Below are positions 56,193 through 64,000 of a stretch of DNA of 64,000 bases, piece by piece (position 1 is the first letter of the stretch; every line of letters begins with the position of its first letter). Below the pieces are notes generated by a model. That model was given only the letters and a program-made list of their open reading frames with translations. It was not told the origin of the DNA and did no database searches. Location: assembly GCA_014946745.1 (NCBI GenBank), contig JADCRD010000002.1, forward strand, positions 496,001 to 560,000, written 5' to 3'. The translations under genes and the position numbers were made by a program. The stretch comes from Lysobacterales bacterium (GTDB lineage: Bacteria; Pseudomonadota; Gammaproteobacteria; Xanthomonadales; Xanthomonadaceae).

Positions 56193-57002
56193 CTACCGCT
56201 CGCTTAGGCCCCCTGCGCGCCGCAGCAGATCGAGCAAGCCATCGTCGTCGCGCCAGTCGCGGCCGCTGACGAAACGCGGCAGGGCCCAGCGCTCGTCGTC
56301 CGGCGACAGCGCGCGCGGCTCGGTGGTGAAGGCCGCCATCAGCCCGATCTGCGGCCCGCGCCGCGGCAGCCAGTCGCGCCGCAGGAAGTCGCTGACATCG
56401 CCGAAGGGATAGGCGAACCAGCGCGGCCGGCGGCCCACCACGCGCTCGATCTCGGCGCTGGCAGCGCTGATCTCCGCCTCGGCCTCGGCCTCGGTCTCGA
56501 TATCGAGAAAACTGCCGCGGCGGTTATCGCGCTGCGCCGTCCGCGCTACCAGCGGATGGTTGTGGTCCCAGCTGTGGTTTTCGAGCTCCATCAGCCCGGA
56601 GTGCGCGGCGGCGCGCCACCAGCCGTCGTGCATCAGGGCCGGGCCGTAGTCGTCGACCAACCCCGCCTCGAGGTCGGCGCGCGCCTGCGCCGAAGCGATG
56701 ACGAAGCTCGACACGCACAGGCGCGGATGCGCGGCGCGGGCCTCGACCAGCACCGACAGCATCGAGGGCAGCACGCCCAGGCGGGGGTGGGTGATCGACT
56801 CGCCATCCATGCGCGTGCCGTCATCGAAGGTGATCGCCACGCCGCGCGTGCAGCCAGGAGCGAGCAGGTCCGCCAGCGGCAGCACCGGCACGCCTTCGCG
56901 CGCCAGCAGCGCCAGATCCGCGCGCAGGCCCAGCAGGTCGGCGCCGCTCCGCGACCAGTCTTCGAGGCGGGTGGCGTGGTAGGTCAGAACGAGGCGCGCC
57001 AT
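56193..57002 (-). CDS. polysaccharide deacetylase-family protein (carbohydrate esterase 4-like)
   Basis: The 269-residue protein has no signal peptide. The NodB motifs are visible: TFDDG at 58-62 (AITFDDGTRMDG), the metal-binding His cluster ENHSWDHNHP (S/T-H-x-x-x-H type, near 145-152) and FAYPFGD near 200. It overlaps the upstream acyltransferase stop by 1 nt (TGATG), so the two are coupled. It likely deacetylates a sugar in the cytoplasm or is exported by another route. An N-acetyl sugar of a lipid-linked glycan is inference. Confidence 0.82.
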   Translation of the reverse strand: MARLVLTYHATRLEDWSRSGADLLGLRADLALLAREGVPVLPLADLLAPGCTRGVAITFDDGTRMDGESITHPRLGVLPSMLSVLVEARAAHPRLCVSSFVIASAQARADLEAGLVDDYGPALMHDGWWRAAAHSGLMELENHSWDHNHPLVARTAQRDNRRGSFLDIETEAEAEAEISAASAEIERVVGRRPRWFAYPFGDVSDFLRRDWLPRRGPQIGLMAAFTTEPRALSPDDERWALPRFVSGRDWRDDDGLLDLLRRAGGLSER

Positions 57003-57928
57003 CAGGGTCTCCAGTGCGCTTCGGGGAACCGCCCCGGAAAGAAGGCGTGGGCGATCGACCAGAAGCGCCAGCCGCTGGGGTCGCGGCGGATCGAAGCGTC
57101 GAGCATCGCGGCGAACGCCCGCACCTGGTCCTCGATTCGCAGCGCATCGACGCGCTGGAAGTGGATCTGCCGCTGGCCGCTGTCGAGGTCGGTGTCGGTG
57201 GCGAACAGATAGACCGGCGCGCCGGCCGCGGCGGCGATCTCGAACATGTTCTGCGCCAGCCGGGTGTCGAGCCCGGCCAGCTCGACCTCGATGGCATCCG
57301 GACGGTTGGTGGGCATGTCGCAAAGGCCGAAGCCGCAGTCACCCTCGATCAGAATCTGCCGCACCGCCTCACCTGCGTTCCCGCGATACACCAGCGGTCG
57401 GCCGGCCGCGAAGGCGATCAGCTTGTGACGCAGGCGCACGTAGAGGTTGCCGAACAGCGAGGAGCGGCTGAGCAGAGGGCCCAGCCGCGGCGCCACGATG
57501 TTCGGGCACAGGCCCAGCGACTTCGCATAGGGCAGGAACCAGTAGCCGCAGCCGTGGTGGGTGCCGATGAACATCACCGGTCCGCGATCGGGCAGCGCGT
57601 CGCCGCTGGCGCGCACCCAGCGCCGCAGATAGCCGCGGCCGCGCATCGGCACCAGGAAGCAGTCCATGTGCTCGATCAGCAGACGCCAGCGCAGCCTGCG
57701 CGCGAAGGCGGCCGCATCCGGCGCCCAGCCGCAGCGCTCGGCGCGCGCCACCGATTCGCGGATCTCCTCCACGTACCAGCCCTGCCAGCGCGAGAGCCCG
57801 CGGGTGAGCCGCAGCACCCAGGCCCAGGGCAGCAGGGTCAGGGCGACTGGCAGCAGGAACAGCTCGGTGAACTCGCGACCGCGCCGCAGCCAGGCGCGTG
57901 GACTCAGCAGACGCGGACGCGCGGCCAT
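57002..57928 (-). CDS. LpxL/HtrB-like acyltransferase with altered active-site motif
   Basis: The 308-residue protein has an N-terminal hydrophobic segment (LFLLPVALTLLPWAWVLRL) and the lipid A acyltransferase (LABLAT) fold: RGPVMFIGTHHGCGYWFLPYAKSLG ... VYRGNAGEAVRQILIEGDCGFGLCDMP. In LpxL enzymes the catalytic motif is H-x4-D/E. Here the His pair in GTHHGCGYW is followed by Tyr/Trp at that spacing, so the acidic residue is missing or replaced. It may be a divergent acyltransferase or a non-catalytic member. It lies between a methyltransferase gene (2 nt upstream) and a deacetylase. Confidence 0.75.
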   Translation of the reverse strand: MAARPRLLSPRAWLRRGREFTELFLLPVALTLLPWAWVLRLTRGLSRWQGWYVEEIRESVARAERCGWAPDAAAFARRLRWRLLIEHMDCFLVPMRGRGYLRRWVRASGDALPDRGPVMFIGTHHGCGYWFLPYAKSLGLCPNIVAPRLGPLLSRSSLFGNLYVRLRHKLIAFAAGRPLVYRGNAGEAVRQILIEGDCGFGLCDMPTNRPDAIEVELAGLDTRLAQNMFEIAAAAGAPVYLFATDTDLDSGQRQIHFQRVDALRIEDQVRAFAAMLDASIRRDPSGWRFWSIAHAFFPGRFPEAHWRP

Positions 57929-57930
57929 GC

Positions 57931-58479
57931 TCAGCGCTTGCGGCAGTCAAGGTAGAGGCTGATCGCGTTGTCCGGGCTGCGCAGGTCCAGGCCGCGGAGC
58001 TCAGGCCAGGCGCTCGCGTTGTACGCCACGCGCTGCACCTCGAAGCCGATCGGCTCGAGCAGGGCGCGCAGGGTGGCCTCGTCGTAGAAGCTCTTCTGCC
58101 CGGCGAAGGTCAGCGCGGCGTGTATCAGCTCGCCAAGGGTGTCGGTGACCAGCGGGATGCCGACCTCACGTTTCCAGAGTTCCAGCACGCGGGTGTCGCC
58201 GCGCTGGTAGTGGTCGACCAGCACGGCGAGATCGGGCGTCAGAAGGCGCAGCACGCCGCCGCGCTTCAGCACGCGGTGACAGTCGCGCAGATGCTCGCGG
58301 GCCTGGGCGAAGCTGAGCTGGCCGATGAAGTCCTCGGACTGCAGGAAGTCGGCGTAGTCATCGGCAAAGGGCAGCGGCTGCGACAGGTCGGCGACCACAT
58401 CGGGCTGCCACTGCGGATCGGCGTCGACATGCAGCCAGCCGGGGAAGCGCACGCCGCCTGAGCCAAGCGAAATCTTCAT
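57931..58479 (-). CDS. class I SAM-dependent methyltransferase-like protein
   Basis: ATG 58479 gives 182 residues. MKISLGSGGVRFPGWLHVDADP is a short SAM-binding motif I (G-S-G-x) with the acidic motif II Asp. LPFADDYADFLQSEDFIGQLSFAQAREHLRDCHRVLKRGGVLRLLTPD is the typical methyltransferase-11 region. It begins the tightly packed methyltransferase-acyltransferase-deacetylase unit. The acceptor is unknown; a glycan or lipid is suggested by the neighbours. Confidence 0.78.
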   Translation of the reverse strand: MKISLGSGGVRFPGWLHVDADPQWQPDVVADLSQPLPFADDYADFLQSEDFIGQLSFAQAREHLRDCHRVLKRGGVLRLLTPDLAVLVDHYQRGDTRVLELWKREVGIPLVTDTLGELIHAALTFAGQKSFYDEATLRALLEPIGFEVQRVAYNASAWPELRGLDLRSPDNAISLYLDCRKR

Positions 58480-58541
58480 GGAGGGTCTCGAAGCGCGCAG
58501 CTCGTGCCGCGCCAAACGCCGCGAAGTCTAGCGGATCGCAC

Positions 58542-59171
58542 TCAGGCCGCTGGCAGCTGCCGTGCATGCCAGCGACCGAACAGCAGCTGCGCCGCGATCG
58601 CGCCGCACAGCGCGAGGAACATGTCCCACTGGGTGTCCCAGACGTCCCCCTGGGTGGCGAGGAAGGCATCGGCGGCGCCGCCCCAGACCAGCGCCGCCCA
58701 CCACTCCAGCATCTCAAAGAAGGCCGAGAAGGCGAGACAGGCCGAGGTCACCAGATAGAACAGCCAGGCGCCCTCGCGCAGCGCGGTCTGCCGCAGCAGC
58801 AGCTCGCGGCCGAGGATGGCCGGAACGAAGCCTTGCGCGAAGTGGCCGAGACGGTCGTAGTGGTTGCGCGCGAGATCCAGCGCGTCCTGCACCCACAGGC
58901 CCAGCGGCGTCAGCGCATAGGTCCAGGCGCCGCCGTAGATCAGGATCAGGCAGTGCAGCGCGATCAGCCAGTACAGCAGCCGGGTCAGCGGAAAGCGCCG
59001 GCGCGTGGCGATCAGCAGCGGCAGGGCGGCGATCACCCAGACCACTTCCAGCAGCCAGGTCAGGCGATCGGTGGGGTCGATGGCGGACCAGACGAGGGCG
59101 GCCAGGACCACGGCGATCAGGATGGCGAATTCGGTGGCGCTGGGGGTGCTGCGGGGGGCTTGGACGAGCAT
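58542..59171 (-). CDS. DUF2238 (YjdF-like) inner-membrane protein
   Basis: The product has 209 residues from ATG 59171. Five to six membrane helices are visible (EFAILIAVVLAALVWSAI; LLEVVWVIAALPLLIAT; LLYWLIALHCLILIYGGAWTYAL; WLFYLVTSACLAFSAFFEMLEWW; MFLALCGAIAAQLLF). NHYDRLGHFAQGFVPAILGRELLLR and FFEMLEWWAAL are DUF2238 signatures. The start codon directly abuts nine GGGATTC heptamers and has no Shine-Dalgarno. In-frame ATG 59246 would extend the protein through the repeat as PESRIPN-type units, so the true start is unsure. Confidence 0.8.
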   Translation of the reverse strand: MLVQAPRSTPSATEFAILIAVVLAALVWSAIDPTDRLTWLLEVVWVIAALPLLIATRRRFPLTRLLYWLIALHCLILIYGGAWTYALTPLGLWVQDALDLARNHYDRLGHFAQGFVPAILGRELLLRQTALREGAWLFYLVTSACLAFSAFFEMLEWWAALVWGGAADAFLATQGDVWDTQWDMFLALCGAIAAQLLFGRWHARQLPAA

Positions 59172-59234
59172 GGGATTCGGGATTCGGGATTCGGGATTCG
59201 GGATTCGGGATTCGGGATTCGGGATTCGGGATTC
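59172..59234. repeat. nine tandem GGGATTC heptamers
   Basis: Nine exact 7-nt units (63 nt) lie immediately upstream of the DUF2238 start codon on its coding strand as GAATCCC. The same unit occurs at 35520-35544 and 36226-36257. The exact tandem array suggests slippage-prone copy number. Confidence 0.95.
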
Positions 59235-59340
59235 GGGGTCGAGCATTGCCGGAGCGCGACTCTGAAACAACAAAGGTTGCAGATTCGCGGCGCTCTCGCT
59301 TCACGTCCCGCGCGAGCCCACCCCGCAACACTGCGCGCCC

Positions 59341-60885
59341 ATGACGCTCCCCACCACACTGATCTGGTTCAAACGCGACCTGCGCGTGCAGGACCACGCG
59401 CCGCTGGCCGTTGCCGCCGAACGCGGCGCGGTGCTGCCGCTGTACGTGGTCGAGCCCGGCTACTGGCAGCTCGATGACGTGGCCGCGCGGCACTGGCGGG
59501 TGCTGCGTCCGGCGCTGTACGAGCTGCGGGAGGCGCTGGCCGCGCTCGGCCAGCCGCTTGTGGTGCGCGAGGGCGAGGTCTGCGCGGTGCTCGAGGCCCT
59601 GCACCGCGCCCTGCCCTTCGATGCGCTGTACGCACACGAGGAAACCGGCAACGCCTGGACCTTCGCCCGCGATCGTGCGGTGGCCGCCTGGTGCCGTCAG
59701 CGCGGCGTGGTGTTCCGCGAGTGGCGGCAGTTCGGCGTGGTCCGTGGCTTGAAGCGCCGCGCGCGCTGGGCCAGCCAGTGGGAAGCGCTAATGGACGCCC
59801 CGCTGGTCGCGGCGCCGCGCGGCTTGCTTCCACTGCCCGCGCATACGGCGCTGGTGCCGGGCGCGATTCCCGAGTGGCCGCGCGGGCTGGCGGCCTCCGC
59901 ACGGGATGAAACCGTGCAGCCCGGCGGACGCGCCGCTGCGCTGCGCTGCCTGCAGGGCTTCCTGCATGAGCGCGGCGAGCACTACACCCGGCAAATGTCG
60001 AGCCCGCTCACCGCCGGCCGCGCCTGCTCGCGGCTGTCGCCGCACCTGGCGCTCGGCACGCTGTCGATGCGCGAGGCGGTGCAGACCGCGCGGCTTCGAC
60101 GCGCCGAGCTGCAGCAGCTGCCGAAGGAGCTGCGAGGTCAGTGGCCGCGGGCGCTGGCCAGCTTCGAGTCGCGGCTGCATTGGCACTGCCACTTCATCCA
60201 GAAGCTCGAGTCCGAGCCGGCCATCGAAGTCCGCAACGTCAACCCTGGCTACGACGGCCTGCGCGAGGGCGATTTCGACGTTGCGCGCTTCCAGGCCTGG
60301 GCGCGCGGCGAGACCGGCTGGCCCTTCGTCGATGCCTGCATGCGCGCGCTGGTGCAGACCGGCTGGCTCAACTTCCGCATGCGCGCGATGCTGGTTGCGA
60401 TCGCCTCCTGGCAGCTGTGGCTGCACTGGCGGCAGCCGGCCCTGCATCTGGCGCGCTGCTTCACCGACTACGAGCCCGGCATCCACTACAGCCAGGTGCA
60501 GATGCAGGCTGGCGTCACCGGCATCAACATCCCGCGCATGTACAGCCCGGTGAAGCAGTCGCAGGACCAGGACCCGGACGGCGATTTCATCCGCCGCTGG
60601 CTGCCCGAACTGGCGAACGTGCCGGCCGCCTGGATCCATGAGCCCTGGAAGATGGGTGCTGTGCAGCAGGCGAAGTACGGCGCGGTGATCGGCTGCGACT
60701 ACCCGGCGCCGATCGTCGAGCACGTGCAGGCCGCGCGCGAGGCGCGCGCCCGCCTGAGCGCCTGGCGCCAGCAGCAGCCGGAACTCTCGCGCTTGAACCG
60801 CGAAGTGCTGGAGCGCCATGGCAGCCAGCGTCGGCGCGTGGCGGTGCGGATCGCGCCAGCCTCCCCGCAGGGTGAGCTGTTCTAG
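59341..60885 (+). CDS. photolyase/cryptochrome-family FAD protein
   Basis: The 514-residue protein has the N-terminal photolyase alpha/beta domain (LIWFKRDLRVQDHAPLAVAAERG ... YAHEETGNAWTFARD). The FAD domain has the phosphate-binding SRLSPHLALGTLSMREA and WPFVDACMRALVQTGWLNFRMRAMLVAIAS. After that, canonical photolyases have an N-x-x-x-W-Q/W region. Here it reads DYEPGIHYSQVQMQAGVTGIN, then YSPVKQSQDQDPDGDFIRRWLPEL. This fits a bacterial subgroup distinct from class I CPD photolyases. DNA repair or blue-light sensing are both possible. Confidence 0.82.
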   Translation: MTLPTTLIWFKRDLRVQDHAPLAVAAERGAVLPLYVVEPGYWQLDDVAARHWRVLRPALYELREALAALGQPLVVREGEVCAVLEALHRALPFDALYAHEETGNAWTFARDRAVAAWCRQRGVVFREWRQFGVVRGLKRRARWASQWEALMDAPLVAAPRGLLPLPAHTALVPGAIPEWPRGLAASARDETVQPGGRAAALRCLQGFLHERGEHYTRQMSSPLTAGRACSRLSPHLALGTLSMREAVQTARLRRAELQQLPKELRGQWPRALASFESRLHWHCHFIQKLESEPAIEVRNVNPGYDGLREGDFDVARFQAWARGETGWPFVDACMRALVQTGWLNFRMRAMLVAIASWQLWLHWRQPALHLARCFTDYEPGIHYSQVQMQAGVTGINIPRMYSPVKQSQDQDPDGDFIRRWLPELANVPAAWIHEPWKMGAVQQAKYGAVIGCDYPAPIVEHVQAAREARARLSAWRQQQPELSRLNREVLERHGSQRRRVAVRIAPASPQGELF

Positions 60886-60961
60886 GCGATTCGCAAGGTT
60901 CGGCCGGCCACAGCCGTCGGCAGGCGCGGTCGCGCGCTTCGCCGCCGCGCCGGGCACGGCC

Positions 60962-62320
60962 TCAGGCGTCGGCGTCGTGCGACGCGGGCGGCGATTCGCT
61001 GGCGGCGAGCTTCACGAAGCGCCAGGCGAGCAAGCCGGCCGCGCCCGCGAGCCCAACGCCGAAGCCCGCCCAGACGCCGGGCGCGCCCAGCTCGAACGCG
61101 AAGCCCAGCAGGGCCGACAGCGGCAGCGCGATCAGCCAGTAGGCGATCAGCGAGACGCGGGTTGGGAAATCGTTGTCGAGCATGCCGCGCAGCGCGCCGA
61201 GGCTGACCGACTGCACGCCGTCCATCAGCTGGGTGAAGCCGAACACGAAGAAGATCGCCGCCGCCGCAGCGATGACCGCAGGGTCGTCGACGAAGAGCGC
61301 ACCGATCCACGCACCCGCGAACAGGAACAGCAGAGCGAAGCCGCCCATCCAGGCGGTCACGACCAGCAGCCCGGCCTGCCCGATCGCGGCCACGCGCGGC
61401 CATTCGCCGGCGCCGATCACCTGCGCGATGCGGATCGTGACCGCGCCGGCGACGCCCAGCGGCAGCATGTAAAGCGTGCTGCCAACGGACAGCGCGACCT
61501 GATTGCCGGCCAGCGCGACGGCGCCGAACAGCCCGATCAGCACGCCGGCCACGGCCACCGCGGCGCCTTCGAGGAACAGCTGCACCGTCATCGGACGGCC
61601 TTCGTTCCACTGCCGCGAAAGCTCGGCGCGCTCCAAACGCCGCGGCCCCCACCAGGCGCGCAGCGAGGGCAGTCGGCGCACCACGAGCCAACCCGCCGCC
61701 GCACCGATCGCCTGCGCCGCGAGGCTGGCGATGCCCGCCCCCGTCAGCCCGAGTCGCGGAAAGCCCCAGTGACCGTAGATCAACAGCCAGTTGAAGAACA
61801 CGTTGAGCAAGGCCGGCAGAACGATTACAGCCACGCTGAGCCAGGGCCGGCCCGCCGCATCGAGCAGGTTCTTGACCACCATCGCGTGGGTGAAGGCGAG
61901 CATGGATGCGCTGAGGCACAGCCAGTAGGGACCGATCACGCTCACCACCTCGGCGGGCTGCCCGGCGTAGGGCAGCACCAGCAGGCCCGCGGCCATCAAC
62001 AGCGCACCGGCCAGTCCGCCGACGCTGGCCAGCAGCGCGCCGTGCCGGGCGATGTGGCCGATGCCGCCGAGCTCGCCGCTGCCGAAGCAGCGTCCCGCGA
62101 ACAGGCCGACCGGGCCGGCGAATCCATACAGGGCCGCGTAGAAGATGATCGCCACCGAGGTGGTCAGCGACACCGCCGCCAGCGGCGTGGCACCCAGCGG
62201 CCCCAGCATCGCGGTGTCGACCAGGGTCACCCCGGTCGAGGCGACGAGGCCGGCCACCAGCGGCGCGGCAAGCGCGGCGAGCGGAGCGATCTCGGCGAGG
62301 GCGCGGCGCAGCGTGCTCAT
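60962..62320 (-). CDS. MATE-family efflux transporter (NorM-like)
   Basis: ATG 62320 gives 452 residues with twelve membrane helices in two six-helix halves. MATE features: IAPLAALAAPLVAGLVASTGVTLVDTAMLGPLGATPLAAVSL at the start and, in the second half, GAVALAGNQVALSVGSTLYMLPLGVAGAVTIRIAQVIGAGEW. It probably exports cationic drugs or metabolites in exchange for Na+ or H+. No adjacent regulator. It converges with the photolyase-like gene. Confidence 0.9.
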   Translation of the reverse strand: MSTLRRALAEIAPLAALAAPLVAGLVASTGVTLVDTAMLGPLGATPLAAVSLTTSVAIIFYAALYGFAGPVGLFAGRCFGSGELGGIGHIARHGALLASVGGLAGALLMAAGLLVLPYAGQPAEVVSVIGPYWLCLSASMLAFTHAMVVKNLLDAAGRPWLSVAVIVLPALLNVFFNWLLIYGHWGFPRLGLTGAGIASLAAQAIGAAAGWLVVRRLPSLRAWWGPRRLERAELSRQWNEGRPMTVQLFLEGAAVAVAGVLIGLFGAVALAGNQVALSVGSTLYMLPLGVAGAVTIRIAQVIGAGEWPRVAAIGQAGLLVVTAWMGGFALLFLFAGAWIGALFVDDPAVIAAAAAIFFVFGFTQLMDGVQSVSLGALRGMLDNDFPTRVSLIAYWLIALPLSALLGFAFELGAPGVWAGFGVGLAGAAGLLAWRFVKLAASESPPASHDADA

Positions 62321-62514
62321 CTGCGAATCACCGGTACAGGCGTCCTGCGGGCGGGCGGCCGACCGCATCCCTGTGCCCGCGCGCGCGCGCGCAAGCGCCC
62401 TGCCTTGGCGCGCGCAGACCCAGGCCGCGCACCGCCCAGCGTTCTGCCCCCGAGTTTTGCGCGTCTAAGCGTTCGCTTCACAGGCCCGCCATCGTCGTCT
62501 GTGCAAGCGGACTT

Positions 62515-64000
62515 TCACCGCAGTGTGATCGGCCGTCGCGCCAGCACCTTGCCGTCGCCGCTGACAAGCTTGAGTTCGTAGCTGCCGGGCGCTTCGGGTG
62601 CGGTCAGCTGCACGGCCATGGGGCTGGTTTCGAACCCCGAGTACTCGCCGTCCCAGGCGCTATCGTCTGCCCCCACGGGAGCGAAGCCGACCCAGGCGCC
62701 GCCCCCCGCAGGGCCCTCGACGGTGACCGGCACCAGCATGCCGACCAGCGATTCCGCGGGCGCTTCAAGACGCACCTGCGCGGCCAGCACGCGGATCGGC
62801 TGACGGGCGGCCACGGCTTCGGAACCGTTCAGCACATAGCGCAGCTCGTAGTCGCCGGGCTCACCGGGGGCGCGGAGGCTGTAGCGGGTCTGGCCCGCCA
62901 CCGGACGGGTGTAGTCGCGGTAGCTGCCGGCCTCGCTGCCCGCCGGCGCGAAGCCGATCCAGTGCGCCTCGTCGACCGGGCCGTCGGCCTCGACCTCGAT
63001 GACGCTGCCGGCACTCGTCTCCGCCGGACCGCGCACGTAGACGCTGGCCGCGAGCACCTTGATCGGGCGACTGGCCAGCACGCGCTCGGATTCGTTCAGC
63101 ACATAGCGCAGTTCGTAGTCGCCGGGTTCGGCCGGCACCTGCAGCTCGACCTCGCTCTGCGCGCCGGTCGGGCGCTGGTAGTCGAGGAAGCTGCCCGGCC
63201 CGCTGCCGGCCGGCGCGAAGCCGATCCAGTGACGGGCATCCACGGGGCCGCGGGCGCTGACGCGGATGCGCGTGCCGGCGCTGGCTTCGGCCGGGCCGTC
63301 GATGGCGCCCTCGACATCGGTGAGGTTCAGCGGGCGCTGGGCAAGCACCGCATCCTTGCGCAGCGGGCTCACGTAGCGCAGCTCGTAGGCACCGGCCGCG
63401 GCTGGCGTGGGCACGCTGACCTGTCCGTTCTCTGCGCTGTCCACCCAGGCGTAGGTGAGTTCGAGTTCGCCCCCCGTGGCGGCCGCGCGGTACAGGCCGA
63501 TGAAGTCGCCGCGGTCGGCCGGGCCGGTGAAGCGCACCGCAACGCTGGATACAGCGGATGCGCTGTCGGCGGCGTCCAGGGTGGCGGTGGCCGGCGGCGG
63601 CGCGGGCTCGGTGCTGACCGCCACTACGGCGCCCAGTGCACCGGACAGTTCGGCAGCGTTGCGGGCGTTGAAGTAGCGACCGCCGGTGTTTTCGGCGAGG
63701 CAGCGCAGTTGAGCCCGGTGCTGCGGGTTGGCGACGTCGAAGCCGATCACATGCGCGGTGAAGTCGACTCCGGCGGCCTCCAGCTCACGACCGACCTGGC
63801 AGGGGTCGAGATTGCAGGTTTCCTCGCCGTCGGAGACCAGGATCACGGTGGCCTTCTGCTCGACGTGGCGCAGCGACTCGGCGGCCTGGATGACGGCCGC
63901 GGACAGCGGCGTCATGCCCCTCGGGTTCAGCGCATTCACCTGCCCAAGAAAGGCGGCGGCATCGAGCGGCCCGGACTCGATCAAGGTCTCGATATCGGCG
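62515..64000 (-). CDS. von Willebrand factor A-domain protein with four repeated C-terminal modules (5' end outside window)
   Basis: The frame is open to the window edge, so the N-terminus is missing. The visible 490+ residues begin in the second half of a vWA domain (GMTPLSAAVIQAAESLR ... ATVILVSDGEETC, with the MIDAS Thr region and DG-E). About four tandem ~90-residue modules follow, each with GPV-D-A/E-H-W-IGFAPAGS, a Tyr/Arg turn, and GDYELRYVLN-x-SE ... R-PI-V/T. The first module is divergent (DFIGLYRAA). Such proteins are periplasmic or membrane-tethered binding proteins; the ligand is unknown. Confidence 0.8.
   Translation of the reverse strand, partial: ADIETLIESGPLDAAAFLGQVNALNPRGMTPLSAAVIQAAESLRHVEQKATVILVSDGEETCNLDPCQVGRELEAAGVDFTAHVIGFDVANPQHRAQLRCLAENTGGRYFNARNAAELSGALGAVVAVSTEPAPPPATATLDAADSASAVSSVAVRFTGPADRGDFIGLYRAAATGGELELTYAWVDSAENGQVSVPTPAAAGAYELRYVSPLRKDAVLAQRPLNLTDVEGAIDGPAEASAGTRIRVSARGPVDARHWIGFAPAGSGPGSFLDYQRPTGAQSEVELQVPAEPGDYELRYVLNESERVLASRPIKVLAASVYVRGPAETSAGSVIEVEADGPVDEAHWIGFAPAGSEAGSYRDYTRPVAGQTRYSLRAPGEPGDYELRYVLNGSEAVAARQPIRVLAAQVRLEAPAESLVGMLVPVTVEGPAGGGAWVGFAPVGADDSAWDGEYSGFETSPMAVQLTAPEAPGSYELKLVSGDGKVLARRPITLR

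Noticed and set aside
59172-59234. Tandem heptamers as a CRISPR array or centromere-like iteron set
   Set aside because: Units are contiguous without spacers, no cas or rep genes are near, and the same heptamer is dispersed elsewhere.

Overview
The window is very GC-rich DNA with dense coding, short intergenic gaps and almost no AT-rich tracts. It looks like the chromosome of a gammaproteobacterium of the Lysobacterales (Xanthomonadales). The grounds are the AcnD/PrpF-type methylcitrate cluster with a sigma-54-type PrpR, a six-gene mla operon, a GT9-DUF6165 pair, many Tat- or Sec-exported repeat proteins, and dispersed GGGATTC heptamers and CCCCTCTCCCC hairpin repeats of the kind common in that order. 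The genus cannot be told from this sequence. I saw no rRNA, tRNA, CRISPR array, prophage, IS transposase or replication origin.

Layout. 1-10050: small secreted protein; two convergent Tat-exported proteins sharing a kelch-like domain; a lipoprotein; a secreted small protein; a saccharopine-dehydrogenase/DUF4166 enzyme overlapping a DCC-family (DUF393) gene. 10601-16976: CSLREA beta-helix protein, a membrane-anchored LytTR regulator divergent from an outer-membrane beta-barrel, an unknown small protein and a PL9 pectate lyase. 17274-20484: renalase-like FAD enzyme, GT9 glycosyltransferase, DUF6165 and DUF4124-like genes. 20519-23555: a PadR repressor and an ADOP-type permease translated as a unit behind a perfect 11-bp palindrome. 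23723-31077: membrane protein, overlapping ECF sigma factor and Ser/Thr kinase-TPR receptor, glutamine amidotransferase, triple PPC-like secreted protein, M48 peptidase.

31153-43800: the propionate (2-methylcitrate) region. prpB, prpC, acnD and prpF run on the minus strand, and prpR lies on the plus strand beyond an RCC1-repeat protein. Candidate sigma-54 and PrpR sites lie before prpB and prpR. Each junction of the prp genes carries an insert: a gene-free block between prpB and prpC, a GNAT gene between prpC and acnD, and a DUF559 nuclease gene between acnD and prpF. Each insert is bounded by inverted copies of a different short repeat. This is the most unusual structure in the window.

43841-64000: a REP-like inverted pair and a foreign-looking gene; an SDR-DoxX/DUF2269 pair; a NatA/NatB-type ABC exporter; an FMN-binding oxidase-like protein; mlaFEDCBA for retrograde phospholipid transport; a rhomboid protease; a minus-strand deacetylase/acyltransferase/methyltransferase/DUF2238 cluster whose last-named gene is preceded by nine tandem heptamers; a divergent photolyase-family flavoprotein; a MATE transporter; and the 3' part of a von Willebrand A protein that runs off the right end.
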